Positions 54,952-64,000 of a DNA stretch of 64,000 bases are shown here, one piece after another; the stretch's first letter is position 1; each line of letters starts with the position of its first letter. Under the pieces are notes generated by a model, which was given only the letters and a program-made list of their open reading frames with translations, was not told where the DNA came from and made no database searches. The translations under genes and the position numbers were made by a program. The DNA comes from Chrysaora quinquecirrha (lineage: Eukaryota > Cnidaria > Scyphozoa > Semaeostomeae > Pelagiidae), in the NCBI GenBank assembly GCA_014526335.1, contig JACTAT010000218.1, positions 209,082 to 273,081 of the forward strand, written 5' to 3'.

Positions 54952-57900
54952 ATGAAGAGGTCACAAGAAGAAGACAGCTCAGCTGCTAATTAAAGTAAGG
55001 GAAGAAAAATTGCTTACGATGTATCTGGGAAATTGTTTGACAGAATGTTAAATCTCACATCACATAAGCAAACAGCACCTGATATACACCCACCAACAGC
55101 AGAAAAAGATAAATTAATCGGTGAAGGTAAGAACATGAGCAACATCAATAAGAAAGCATTCAGGATATATACCGAAAAAGAAGATATTAAAGACTGGCCA
55201 AGAATCACAAAACATACCATCCAATAAATTAAAGAAGAATTGCCAAGCCACAAACAGGGGATAAAGTATTATATCACTATCGATGTAGAATTTAAGAAGT
55301 ATGGTGATATGCCTATGGTTACAGAACCACCACCCGCATTCAGAACCACCGTGCAGGCGCTTCTATGGTCAGAGTATGACGTTGCTGAAGATCATGTAGT
55401 TGAAGCTATCAACATACTATGAGATAAGATTGATGAATTCTTGGAGAATGGAAGTGGTTGGATATTTACAAGGTTTACCAAACTGTAAATGAAGATATTT
55501 GATTATGAAGCAATCCGTGGTGGAAAGTATTTTCAACTACCTGCATATATTAAAAACAAGAAGGCTGTCATATTGAGAACAGAGGCTGTCAATATTGAGA
55601 ACAGAGACGATAAATACTTCATCTGGGTAATTTTATCTGGGTAATTTTATCTGCCCTACATCCACAAGCAACAAACCCACAGAGAGTTGCAAAGTATTGT
55701 TAATACTTGGATGAACTTAACTGTGAAGGATTGAAATTTCCAGTAAAAGCATCAGATAAAAAGATAATTGATACATTTGCAACAAATAACAATATTACAA
55801 TCTACATCTATATGGATGAAGATGGTTCAATTGTACCAGTAAGAACAACTAAAGTTCAACATGAAAAACATCTACATTTGTTATTAATAACCAATGAGGA
55901 TGATGAGAGTCACTATTGCTTGATAAAGGACTTTAGTCATCTTTTAGCAGGTCGTGATGGTCATAAACATAAACAAAAGCGTTTTTACTGTCCTCTATGC
56001 TGTTCGTGGTGTACAACTCAAGAAAATTTGGAAAAGCATGAAAAGCAATACAAAATCCCTCAAGCTCTTGAATATCCTCAAGATACAGAATTTAAGTTTG
56101 AACATTTCAAACATCAGAGCTGGCTACCATTCATCGTCTATGCAGATACTGAATCCATTTTAGGAAAGCTCAAACAAGAGGAAATATTTCTATATAATCC
56201 TTTCCATTTCTGAGTACAAGTTTGTCAACACTCGTCTCTGTAAAAGGTTACTGGCATGATGAGATTACTCAACAACAGTATCCTGATGTACCGAGAAATG
56301 AGCAGGAAAGAGTCGCAAGAGTTGCAGAATTGAAAAGAGTATGTCAAGGCATGTTTGAACCTTGTGTAGCATGTAAAAACCCGCTAAAAGATGAAGATGT
56401 TCTAGATTATAGAAATTGGAAAATACCATCAAAGAGAGATTTGACAGATGCTGAGGCTGACGAAGTTGAGAGAGCATTTGAGTTGCTGACAAGAAAAGGT
56501 GTTTATCCCTACGATTGGGTGGATAGTGCAGAGAAAATGGAAGAAACATCTCTACCACCAAAAGAAGCATTTTACAAACTCAGTGATTCTGACATCAGTG
56601 ATGAAGATTATGAATATTCTCAACAGGTTCGGCGATTCTTCAACTGTCAGGCTTTTCAAGATTATCATGAACTATACTTGAAAACTGATGTGTTGCTATA
56701 AGCTGATATATTCGAACCTTTCAGAGCACAGTCTGGAATTCTATGGACTCGATCCTGCACATTATCTAACCGCTCCTTCCTTGCCTGGGATGCGATGCTG
56801 AAGATGATTGGTGTGAAGCTAGAATTGCTATCCGAAGAAAAGAAGGACATTCTACTTATGATTGAAGATGGCATTCGTGGTGGCGTCTCGACAGCAGTGA
56901 AACGTCATGCCAAATCAACAGAAAATAACATGCTGATGTATCTGGATGCAAACAATCTCTATGGATGGGCAATGTTGCAGCCAATGCCATATGGTGGTTT
57001 CGAGCAGTTTACACAAGAAGAAATCAGACATACAAACATCCAAGCTTTCCTGACAAGATCAAATGAAGATGTTGGTTATATTCTCAAATTCGATTTGGAA
57101 TATCCAGCAGAGTTACAGGATCATCATGCAGATCTACCATTGGCGCCGCAAAGATTACAAGTTCAAGAAGACATGCTATCAGATCATCAAAAGAACTTTT
57201 CACCAGAAAAAAGGTTTAAGTCAACACCAAATCTATTCAACAAAAAAGAATACCTCATGCATGAAAGAAATTTGAAGCAGTGTTTGGAATTGGGTTTGAA
57301 GCTAACAAAAGTTTTTGAAATCATTGAATTCAAGCAAAGTCTATGGTTGAAAGAATACATTGATTTTAATACCAAGAAGAGAACACATGCAAGAAACGAC
57401 TTTGAAGAAGATCTGTTCAAGTTGATGAACAATTCTGTGTTCGGGAAGACGATGGAAAACATAAGAAATCATTGTCACTTTGAAATCTGCACTGACGGAA
57501 TAGTGTTGAGAAAATGGGTACGAAATCCAAACTTTTGCAGATTAGTTGAATTAAATGAAGACACGCTTTTGGTTTAGAAAAAGTTGAGGAAAGTTACACT
57601 CAACAAACCAATGTATATTGGTTTCAGCATATTTGATATTAGCAAGACATTGATGTATGATTTCCACAAAACAAAACCTTTCAAATGTTGAGTTATGCTG
57701 CATGGGTACTGATAGTTTCATCTATAACATACCAAAGTCTAAAGATCAAGTCGATAAAGTATTGAAAGATCACGAAGATGGATTCGATTTCAGCAATTAC
57801 AATAAAGAACATCCAAATTACTCTACAAGAAGTAAGAAAGTTATCGGGAAAATGAAAGACGAGCTTGGTGGTGTGGGAATGAAAGAATTTGTTTGATTGA

Positions 57901-58181
57901 GATCAAAGATGTATAACTGTCAAATCGATGATGGAAATACGATCAAAAGAGCAAAAGGAATCAAAAAGTATGTTGTGAAAAAGCAAATTAAGCATGAAGA
58001 TTATGTGAAATGCTTGATGGAAACGCCGACACACACTCAACACAACATTGAGTCACACTGTCACACTGATGATGGATTTAACATGCTGCCACATGGACAT
58101 TATTTGCTAGAAAGACGCTGTAAACAGAAAACATTGATTGAATATTTAACTGTTTTAAGAAACGTTTTAACATTATTCTAA
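54952..58181 (+). pseudogene. polB: Polinton protein-primed DNA polymerase B (POLB), decayed
   Basis: Plus-strand blocks are HEKHLHLLLI with a CPLCC zinc-knuckle-like segment, FIVYADTES (exonuclease I block) near 56133, DYHELYLKTDVLL near 56670, YLDANNLYGWAM (motif A) near 56939, LFKLMNNSVFGKTMENIR (motif B) near 57413, and MGTDSF (motif C) near 57706. These are the hallmarks of the protein-primed family B polymerase of Polintons/Mavericks, which copies the element from its ends. In-frame stops include 54991-54993 and 56699-56701, with shifts near 56205, 57575 and 57895. The polymerase is therefore inactive. The N-terminal domain (54952-55700) is broken in several places. Confidence 0.85.
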
Positions 58182-58333
58182 ACTGCTTAACAAACTATTT
58201 CAACATTATTCTAAATTGTTGTAACATTATTCAAAACTGTTTTAACATTATTTTAAATTATATCTTCGCTTTACATAGCTGTAAACAAATAAATCGTTAT
58301 CCAAATTGTTCTGAATGTTGAAATATTTATTAA
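58182..58333. other. convergent 3' junction of the two Polinton gene sets
   Basis: AT-rich; several near-repeats of TTTTAACATTATTCTAAA at 58155-58255. Both transcription units end here. Confidence 0.6.
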
Positions 58334-58714
58334 TCAATGAGTTCTTTGAAACGTTTTTGTCCTTGTAGTCAGAAAGAATATACAATGTTGTCCGCATGTA
58401 GCAGTCTCATAGGATTGAACTTGAACCTTGTTATAAGCCAGCTTGAACAGGCTAATAAAGGCTAGAAAATCATTCAACATAGGAGGTTCACCAAACGAAT
58501 CATAGAAATCCAATTGACCATCATCGGCAATATAGACAGCTACCCAGTGGGTTCCTTTACCAGTAAAATTATCTTCATTGAAAATGAATGAACAAGGTAG
58601 AGAACGAATGTCGATGTCTTTGATTTCATCTTTCCCGAATACGCCATGGAAATGAGGTAGCTTTTCACGTTTTGCAAGTAAGTTATTAATCGTTATATCA
58701 TCCATAATTACCAA
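58334..58714 (-). CDS. Polinton adenovirus-type maturation cysteine protease
   Basis: 126 codons, no stop. Catalytic His in GTHWVAVYI (about residue 56), Asp in LDFYDSFG (about 72) and Cys in TCGQHCIFFL (about 107-111), the order of adenain/Ulp1-like proteases that process capsid proteins. An internal Met at position 4 (MDDITINNLL) is an alternative start. This is the best preserved gene of this Polinton; only its last residues look abnormal, so its C-terminus may be altered. Confidence 0.8.
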   Translation of the reverse strand: MVIMDDITINNLLAKREKLPHFHGVFGKDEIKDIDIRSLPCSFIFNEDNFTGKGTHWVAVYIADDGQLDFYDSFGEPPMLNDFLAFISLFKLAYNKVQVQSYETATCGQHCIFFLTTRTKTFQRTH

Positions 58715-58856
58715 TCTCGAATGACGTTGTTATGACTATCAATTTGAATGACTCTATCAAATTCACCCAAAATTACAATGTTGATCAAACTGTCAACAGG
58801 GTTTGCAAAATTTATACTTATTCTCAGATTACCCTCTCTTTTAGGCAAATATTACT

Positions 58857-60000
58857 CATCTGCACAGTTTCCTTTCAGTGTCAAATCAAAACTATAGATT
58901 GCTGATCCTTGTTTGAATCTATCATAATCTATCAGACTAGGTGAATTATTCAAGCTAGTCACCAAATGACTGTAGGCATCAAAGTGATCATCATCATCAT
59001 AATTTAATCTTAGTTGTGGGGTAACTTCTTGATTATCAACAGTCACTTGAATGGCAGAAACTGAAATATGTTCAAAGTTAAACAGATTTCCTTCATCTGC
59101 CCCATCGAATAATGAATTATCGACTAGCACAAAAAAAAATTTGTTTGGAATCTTTCTGTTGAACACATTGTCTTGAACCCAGCTGATTGTTGCGATCAAA
59201 TAGCTTGCCATGTGAGGTTGACCGACTGGGTAAATTGCATTAGTTTTCATCAGCGTTCTTTCAATCCCACGTAACACAGAATCTTTAACATGTATGAGGC
59301 GAAGCACCAGTTTCACGTCGGAAACGTACAAGTGAATCAAAAAAAAAAAACATCGCTGATTGGACTCGATCGCCATTGAAGACAAATGCCAGGCAACAAG
59401 TATTTGCTTTGATTGCAAATGTTAACATGAGGTTTTGTCAACACTTTATCCTTTTCACTATCATCAAATGGTGCAGATCTCGCATTTAAACCTAGATTTT
59501 TTGATGATGCGGTTGTTGGAAAGCCATTATCTTGTTTACCAATCGTATCACTAGCCCAGTTTGTCATTTTCAAATAGTTTTTAGCTCTGGTTTCATCAAA
59601 TGTCAGAATTGTTTCCAAGTAAGATTGATCGGCATACATTCCATTTGCTTTTGTGACGGGAGTGTCATTCAAAACCAACTCTATCTGCTTCCACATCGAT
59701 TAACCAATATTATTTATTACTCCAGCAAAATCTGTGGTGGTTTTTCCAATATCACTTCCATCTACTTTTTTGATGGCCAAAGTCGAGACGAAATAAGAAT
59801 GATTCAAGTCAATCATATGATCAGGCTGAGCACGAATGTCAAACACAACAGTTTGTTTTGAGGCTTGAGAGCAGCAGTTTGTGGAAGATATTCAACATCC
59901 TTAAAATACTGGACATCGTTTTGAATTACTGGTGAGCAGAATAAATCCAAACTTTCACTAGGACATTCAGTATATTCTGGCTATATGCTCATTGTTGCAA
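58857..60000 (-). pseudogene. Polinton major capsid protein (double jelly-roll), decayed
   Basis: Blocks from the N-terminus: SESLDLFCSPVIQNDVQYF near 59930, MWKQIELVLNDTPVTKANGM near 59690, YLETILTFDETRAKNYLK near 59640, then NKFFFVLVDNSLFDGADEG near 59130, NLFNFEHISVSAIQVTVDNQ near 59085 and YSHLVTSLNN near 58965. This succession (VLxDNxxFxG, then NxFxFxHxxVxxIxxxVxxQ) is that of the Polinton/adintovirus hexon-like protein. Frames change near 59340 (an A-run), 59420 and 59700-59860. Confidence 0.78.
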
Positions 60001-60540
60001 TTTCTTCTTCAACAGTTTCTTCAACAAAGTTTTTCTCAAATCAGGTTGCTTGGCTTTCTTAGCTCGTTCTTTCTGCAACGACTGCTTAGGTATGAATATC
60101 CCTCTCATGTTGATTTCTTTTATGGATCATTTAGGACAACCCCCTGATTTATTATCTGCAGACGATTTCTTACCAGCAGGCAATTTTTTTGCCACCTTCA
60201 TTACGACATCGACAATTTCTTTAGTAGCTTTTCTTTTAATTCCTCTTATAGAAGATTTGGCAGTATCATTTGCAACTTCTCCAACATTCTCTGCAGCTAA
60301 TATCCGATCAACTCAACTACCTTCTCTCCTTCTTCTTGTAAAACAGATTTCAAAATTTTCTCAGCTGCCTTTACACCTTGCTTCTTTAAAGTTGGCATTG
60401 CGGCTTTAACAGCTCTTTTAAAAATAGATCCAGCTTTCCTAAAAATACTACCTACTCCTCTTCCACACTGGTAGGTGTCAAAATACGGTGTTGATTTGTA
60501 AATTGGGAAATCATACGTGTTTCCATCTAAAGCGTAGCAA
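60001..60540 (-). pseudogene. Polinton small capsid-associated protein
   Basis: The minus strand reads GVGSIFRKAGSIFKRAVKAA, MPTLKKQGVKAAEKILKSVL, after an N-terminal YDFPIYKSTPYFDTYQCGRG. A Gly/Lys-rich amphipathic protein of this kind precedes the major capsid gene in many Polintons, in the position of the adenovirus pVI-like protein. Frames are broken beyond about 60290. Confidence 0.6.
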
Positions 60541-61550
60541 GAATGTTGTCTAGTTTTTTAGAATTGTACCTCTTTTCCAATCTCGTTGTAGACTTTTATG
60601 GTAAATTCATTGATATCATTATACAACAATGGATAGTACAACAAATTTTCAAATTCCACAAAATTTACAAGGTGCTTGTTAATTTTCAACAGAATGGAGT
60701 GAGCAGCAGTGTGCAAATTTTTCCAACTACCCGATAGTCTAACAGCAAGCAATATATAAACATATTCTTCCCTTCTGCATTGACTTGGAAATGTTCATTA
60801 CCCACCACATCAGTCGTTCTTTCAATTGCGTTGAATACATAATCTGTTAATGACTTTTCTAGATGTTTACACCTGATGATGTTCTACATGAACGAAAAGC
60901 TTCGTAAATACTTTATACATGATGTATTGTTTGTTTGTTTTTGAGATTGTCTAGATAAGTTCCAGTAAATGGACATGGTGTCCATCTCACATCTCTGTAA
61001 TAAACATTATTCATGCTATTATTATATTCTTCTGTAGCTTCAACAAAACCAAACAATTTACACAAAACTTTTCCCAATGCAACTCTTTTAACATACTTAG
61101 GAAAGGTTATAATGATTTTTGAATCTACAATTGAAAACTTTGGCAGACCTTCGTAAGGCAAGCCTAAATCTTTTACATATTCTTTTACTCTTCCCTCTTG
61201 CACCCAAATGTCTTCATTCATAATTGAAACAATTTCTCTCATAGTTGAGATTTCTCTCCAGCTGAGATTTCACCAATAAAGTGACTAAGAGGTATATAAT
61301 ACTTGCGCTAATCAGTTGCTTGACTCCAATTCTTTGTATATTCATCGGATATTACCAATCTCACATTCAAATCTTCAAAACCAACCTTGCTACCAATGCC
61401 ACCTCCCATTTTCCATGTAAATGTAATTGTTCTTTAAGTTTTATTGCTGAATCCGATTTGTTGGAACATGTAAGATAAAAGTCATTAATCATCTTTGCTG
61501 AAAAACAAGTCAATCTGACAATTGTCTTCAAATTTATCCGATATATCTTC
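60541..61550 (-). pseudogene. Polinton penton-like minor capsid protein
   Basis: N-terminus at 61547 with MINDFYLTC and LHLHGKWEVALV; in a second frame VGFEDLNVRLVISDEYTKNW; then 61242-60913 with FSIVDSKIIITFPKYVKRVA and YYRDVRWTPCPFTGTYL; then a C-terminal part 60752-60558 with LLYYPLLYNDINEFTIKVYN, a jelly-roll-type terminus. Several shifts. The fragment at 12337-12858 keeps about 40 residues after GKWEVALVEM that are deleted here. Confidence 0.68.
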
Positions 61551-61847
61551 CAACGTTTCCCAGTTGATGATTTTGATATCAAATGATTTTATATCAGATC
61601 TTGTTACTCTATACGATACAGGATTTATAGTTGATCTATGAATCGATTTTGAATCTTCAATAACTAGACCCAATAGAGGAACAGCATCCTTACTTATAAT
61701 GAAATCACAACAAACAGCAAACACTTTTACATTCTCATCTTTTTCTTTTCGATATAGCGTACAAGCAATCATGCTACATTTCCAACTGGTATCCACTGGA
61801 AGTGGATTAACAAAATTTACACGTCTATTATTTAAAGTTACATTCAT
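61485..61847 (-). CDS. Polinton capsid-region protein of 120 residues
   Basis: Intact 120-codon frame starting MNVTLNNRRVNFVNPLPVDT and ending QIDLFFSKDD. Its first codon overlaps the end of the preceding gene by 4 bases, and its last ~20 codons overlap the start of the next gene, compact virus-like packing. Its relatives in fragment A (12860-12945) and fragment B (14600-14650) confirm it is a real gene. Function unknown. Confidence 0.7.
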   Translation of the reverse strand: MNVTLNNRRVNFVNPLPVDTSWKCSMIACTLYRKEKDENVKVFAVCCDFIISKDAVPLLGLVIEDSKSIHRSTINPVSYRVTRSDIKSFDIKIINWETLEDISDKFEDNCQIDLFFSKDD

Positions 61848-62660
61848 ATTACAGGTCTAATTCTAACTGTTAGTGATTTTTCTCCGATATATTGCTTTGC
61901 AGAATAGAGAGATGTTAATTTTATAGGATTCCCATCATCATCTACCAATCTTATTGAAATTTGTTGAAACTGCAACCTCTCCAGCGGTGTGAAAAATATA
62001 TTCTTTGGAGCATAATATCTAACATATGTATCAAGATCTGTATCGTAAAATGTTAGTTTTCTCAAAACTCGCCTTTTCTCAATACCACCAAGATAGTTAC
62101 TTTCTAATAGGTCACATTCTATATTTATAGATGTATGTTCATTTAGATGAGCACCTGCCTTCTTCTTATATACAATCAGATACATAGCCTGATGAGGTTG
62201 TATACTGTCAGAAGTCTTGTATTCAAAGTATGTTAATGTTGAACCATTTGGCAATGTGTGATTCATTTGATCTTCCAAACAGAGGAAATGTGCCAAAGGT
62301 CTTGAAAATTTCATGAGAAGTGCACTGGTAAATTTCAGTCGCTTTCCTTGATATGTTGAATATCCCAATGATTTCAAATCATCTTTCATTTCAAACTGTA
62401 TCTTTCCACTAATCAATGATACTGATAACATGTCTTTCAGCTCATAACCAAACTCAGGGAAATTCAATACCCTCTCAATGAAAAGCCTTTTGAATTCATA
62501 ATACATGAGAGTATTATTGCGTGTTTCAATAATTTCTTTATCAAGATAGATTTTTTCATTAAAAAAATCATTTATACCCCAATCAATCAATTTCCCACTT
62601 TCTCTTATTGTTTAATTGAAATACATGAGGTAAATCAACTGTGAAATCTACTAATTTCAT
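61844..62660 (-). CDS. Polinton jelly-roll-like capsid-region protein, N-terminally damaged
   Basis: An intact 248-codon frame at 62590-61844 (FFNEKIYLDKEIIE, LKDMLSVSLISGKIQF, LERLQFQQISIRLVDDDGNP). A separate short frame starts at the ATG at 62660 with KLVDFTVDLPHVFQLNNK. In fragment B these two are linked by about 40 residues, so here a deletion with a frameshift removed the link. The late block ISIRLVDDDG resembles the last strands of jelly-roll capsid proteins. Confidence 0.68.
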
Positions 62661-62709
62661 TTATCGGTAGCAAATCTCAAAGGAAGAACCAAATTGAATT
62701 CTTCATCAA

Positions 62710-62790
62710 TCATTTCGTCTCCAATTGACTTTCAGCTACCCACTCATCAAATTGTGGAGGATAACCTCTCCATCTAATTAAATAGAAGTT
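62710..62790 (-). pseudogene. Polinton integrase C-terminus (chromodomain), truncated by an insertion
   Basis: The minus strand reads FYLIRWRGYPPQFDEWVAES and ends in TGA at 62710-62712. It is the core of a chromodomain as found at the end of Polinton and retroviral-type integrases (family consensus: YLVxWKGYxxxFDSWxxES). The rest of the integrase would lie to the right, where the HECT-3 element begins at 62794. Confidence 0.75.
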
Positions 62791-62829
62791 TTTTATGGCG
62801 CGCCGTTGCGGCAAAAAACATTGAAACTT

Positions 62830-63065
62830 TTGTGTATATTAAAATACTTTTTTGTGTATGTCATTTACAACTTTTGTGCTTTTCAAGACATAAAAATGTG
62901 TATGTGAGAACATATTTTTGTGCTGATCTCTTATAAATTTATTTTTGTGTATGTCAAAACTAAAACTTTTGTGTATGTCAAAAATTAAACTTTTGTGTAT
63001 GTCAAAACTACAACTTTTGTGTATGTCAAAACGAAAACTTTTGTGTACGTCTAAAAGGTCAAAAA
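62830..63065. repeat. HECT-3 subterminal tandem repeats
   Basis: About five clear copies of a 21-bp unit close to AACTTTTGTGTATGTCAAAA at 62940-63055, preceded by looser ones from 62830. Confidence 0.92.
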
Positions 63066-63322
63066 TGTCAAAAATGCATCTCAGTTTAGAATTTGTATGC
63101 AGTTCATATTACATTATTTTGGCTTTGGCTTCACTAATTGCAAATTCTCAAGGGGGGATGAAAGTGATATCATATTCGTCGGTTTCGGTCTGTAAGGATC
63201 TTTCCGGAGCTCAAACTTTTGGAGCATTACCCCCGTGAGGAAAGATAGATGCGGTCTGCCAGAACACAGTTCCCGTTCTCGACCATGTGCAGGAGTGTAT
63301 TTTTTCTTGCCTTGATCTCGCG

Positions 63323-63569
63323 ATGGACAGGCAAAGAAACCGTGGCGAAGATCAGCAAATTGTCAGCGACCTTTTGGAGGCTGCAGATAGATTGAGCTCC
63401 TTGAATAGAAGAGCGCTTATTCAAGGCGAAACAGGTACTAGTGTTAATGGCTATTTAGCGAATGCGTTCCCCACAATTCGCTCATCGACTAACGTACAGC
63501 AACAGCAACCAAGGATGTCTACGTCGAATGCAGGTGGATCCGGTGAAATTTCAGTTCATTTGAACCAAA
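63323..63569 (+). CDS. first exon of a HECT-1-type gene (partial, cut by window edge)
   Basis: ATG at 63323 to the donor CCAAA/GTAAGTACA at 63569, 82 codons. ADRLSSLNRRALIQG and YLANAFPTIRS align with TGRLSSLNARRSTTG and YIAHSFPTVGV of HECT-1 exon 1. The HECT exon would follow beyond 64000. No domain is recognised in the exon itself. A helical segment and a Gln-rich tail are shared by both copies. Confidence 0.75.
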
Positions 63570-64000
63570 GTAAGTACACACGTAATGTTAAATCTACCAT
63601 TGCAAGCAATCAGTAATGCCATGGCTCTCCTATCAACCCTTCACGTATTCTTTGTAGACGAGGACCCTTCCCCCACGCAGGGCCGCGAAGAGGATTGATG
63701 GGCCCTGAGACAAATATTTTATCACACAACGTAACCAGAAATTATTCAGCGATCTTTAAAAGATAAAACAAAAGAGAAGGCCACGTGTCCCTATTGATGT
63801 AACTGTTTAGATTTGGAGATCTCCAAATACAGTGGAATACAAAAGGCTACATTCATATTGCCCAGGTCCCCAACTTCTTGATCATAATTTTGTTTGGAGT
63901 ATATGTTCTTCTCAATTCTCTTCTTATTTTCTTGTATTTGAGACCCAAAAAAATTAATCCGAATTTGGAATAATGTAAAACTGACAGACCCAAAGAATAT
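63570..64000. other. probable first intron of the HECT-3 gene
   Basis: No coding block seen up to the window edge. Confidence 0.5.

Larger units (their letters stand above)
62794..64000. mobile_element. HECT-3: left end of a third HECT-type element, runs off the window
   Basis: Starts TATGGCGCGCCGTTGCGGCA, matching the HECT-1 end in 14 of the first 17 bases. It has subterminal tandem repeats and then an exon homologous to exon 1 of the HECT-1 gene. The right end and the main gene are outside the window. The orientation of the gene relative to the left end is opposite to HECT-1's left end and the same as its right end. Confidence 0.78.

Noticed and set aside
1..64000. tRNA, rRNA or snRNA genes
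   Set aside because: I looked for conserved tRNA arms and rRNA blocks by eye and found none. A covariance-model scan (tRNAscan-SE, Rfam) would be needed to exclude them.

Overview
The window is eukaryotic, AT-rich and almost entirely made of mobile DNA. Genes are split by GT-AG introns, and the proteins recognised (THAP transposases, Penelope-like elements, Polinton/Maverick genes, DIRS and Gypsy fragments, HECT ligases, PIF1 helicase) are typical of marine-invertebrate genomes. The mix best fits a cnidarian, probably an anthozoan; this is inferred from family resemblance, not from a marker gene. I see no convincing ordinary host gene, rRNA, tRNA or CRISPR.

Layout, left to right. 0.6-0.9 kb: a 13-bp minisatellite. 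1.2-4.05 kb: a spliced minus-strand THAP-DDE transposase gene with one nonsense codon. 4.85-5.6 kb: a PIF1-helicase relic. 6.9-8.5 kb: a tandem series of exon-like cassettes. 8.9-11.5 kb: a decayed transposon gene. 11.8-12.3 kb: a pogo-like relic. 12.3-19.1 kb: one old Polinton fragment cut into three colinear pieces by later insertions; one insertion is a pair of direct MITE copies enclosing a dead HUH-SF3 replication-initiator gene. 19.2-24.1 kb: a complete-looking DNA element with ~430-bp inverted repeats carrying an intact two-exon zinc-finger/HECT ligase gene. 24.2-26.6 kb: a P-element-type transposase relic. 26.8-29.5 kb: a THAP relic and a GIY-YIG Penelope relic. 29.7-31.1 kb: an unrecognised exon series. 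31.7-33.0 kb: a foldback/MITE element with a 9-bp target duplication and an empty-site paralogue at 35.6 kb. 37.1-40.9 kb: a second inverted-repeat element carrying both an integrase-like ORF and a HECT gene, inserted in a minisatellite. 41.4-47 kb: retroelement, HECT and integrase relics. 47.3-51.5 kb: a Penelope-like element with an intact 828-codon ORF, tandem pseudo-LTRs, an inverted tail and hammerhead-like cores. 52.1-52.8 kb: a DIRS-like RT relic. 53.3-54.3 kb: a Myb/SANT-like gene. 54.9-62.8 kb: a decayed Polinton with PolB on plus and protease, capsid genes and integrase end on minus. 62.8-64 kb: the start of a third HECT-type element, inserted into the Polinton integrase and running off the right edge.

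The strongest novelty candidate is the set of three inverted-repeat DNA elements that carry HECT ubiquitin-ligase genes. All three combine a short GC-rich terminal motif with subterminal tandem repeats built around TTTTGT. One also carries an integrase-like gene, and one has an apparently intact ligase fused to a ubiquitin-binding-type zinc finger.
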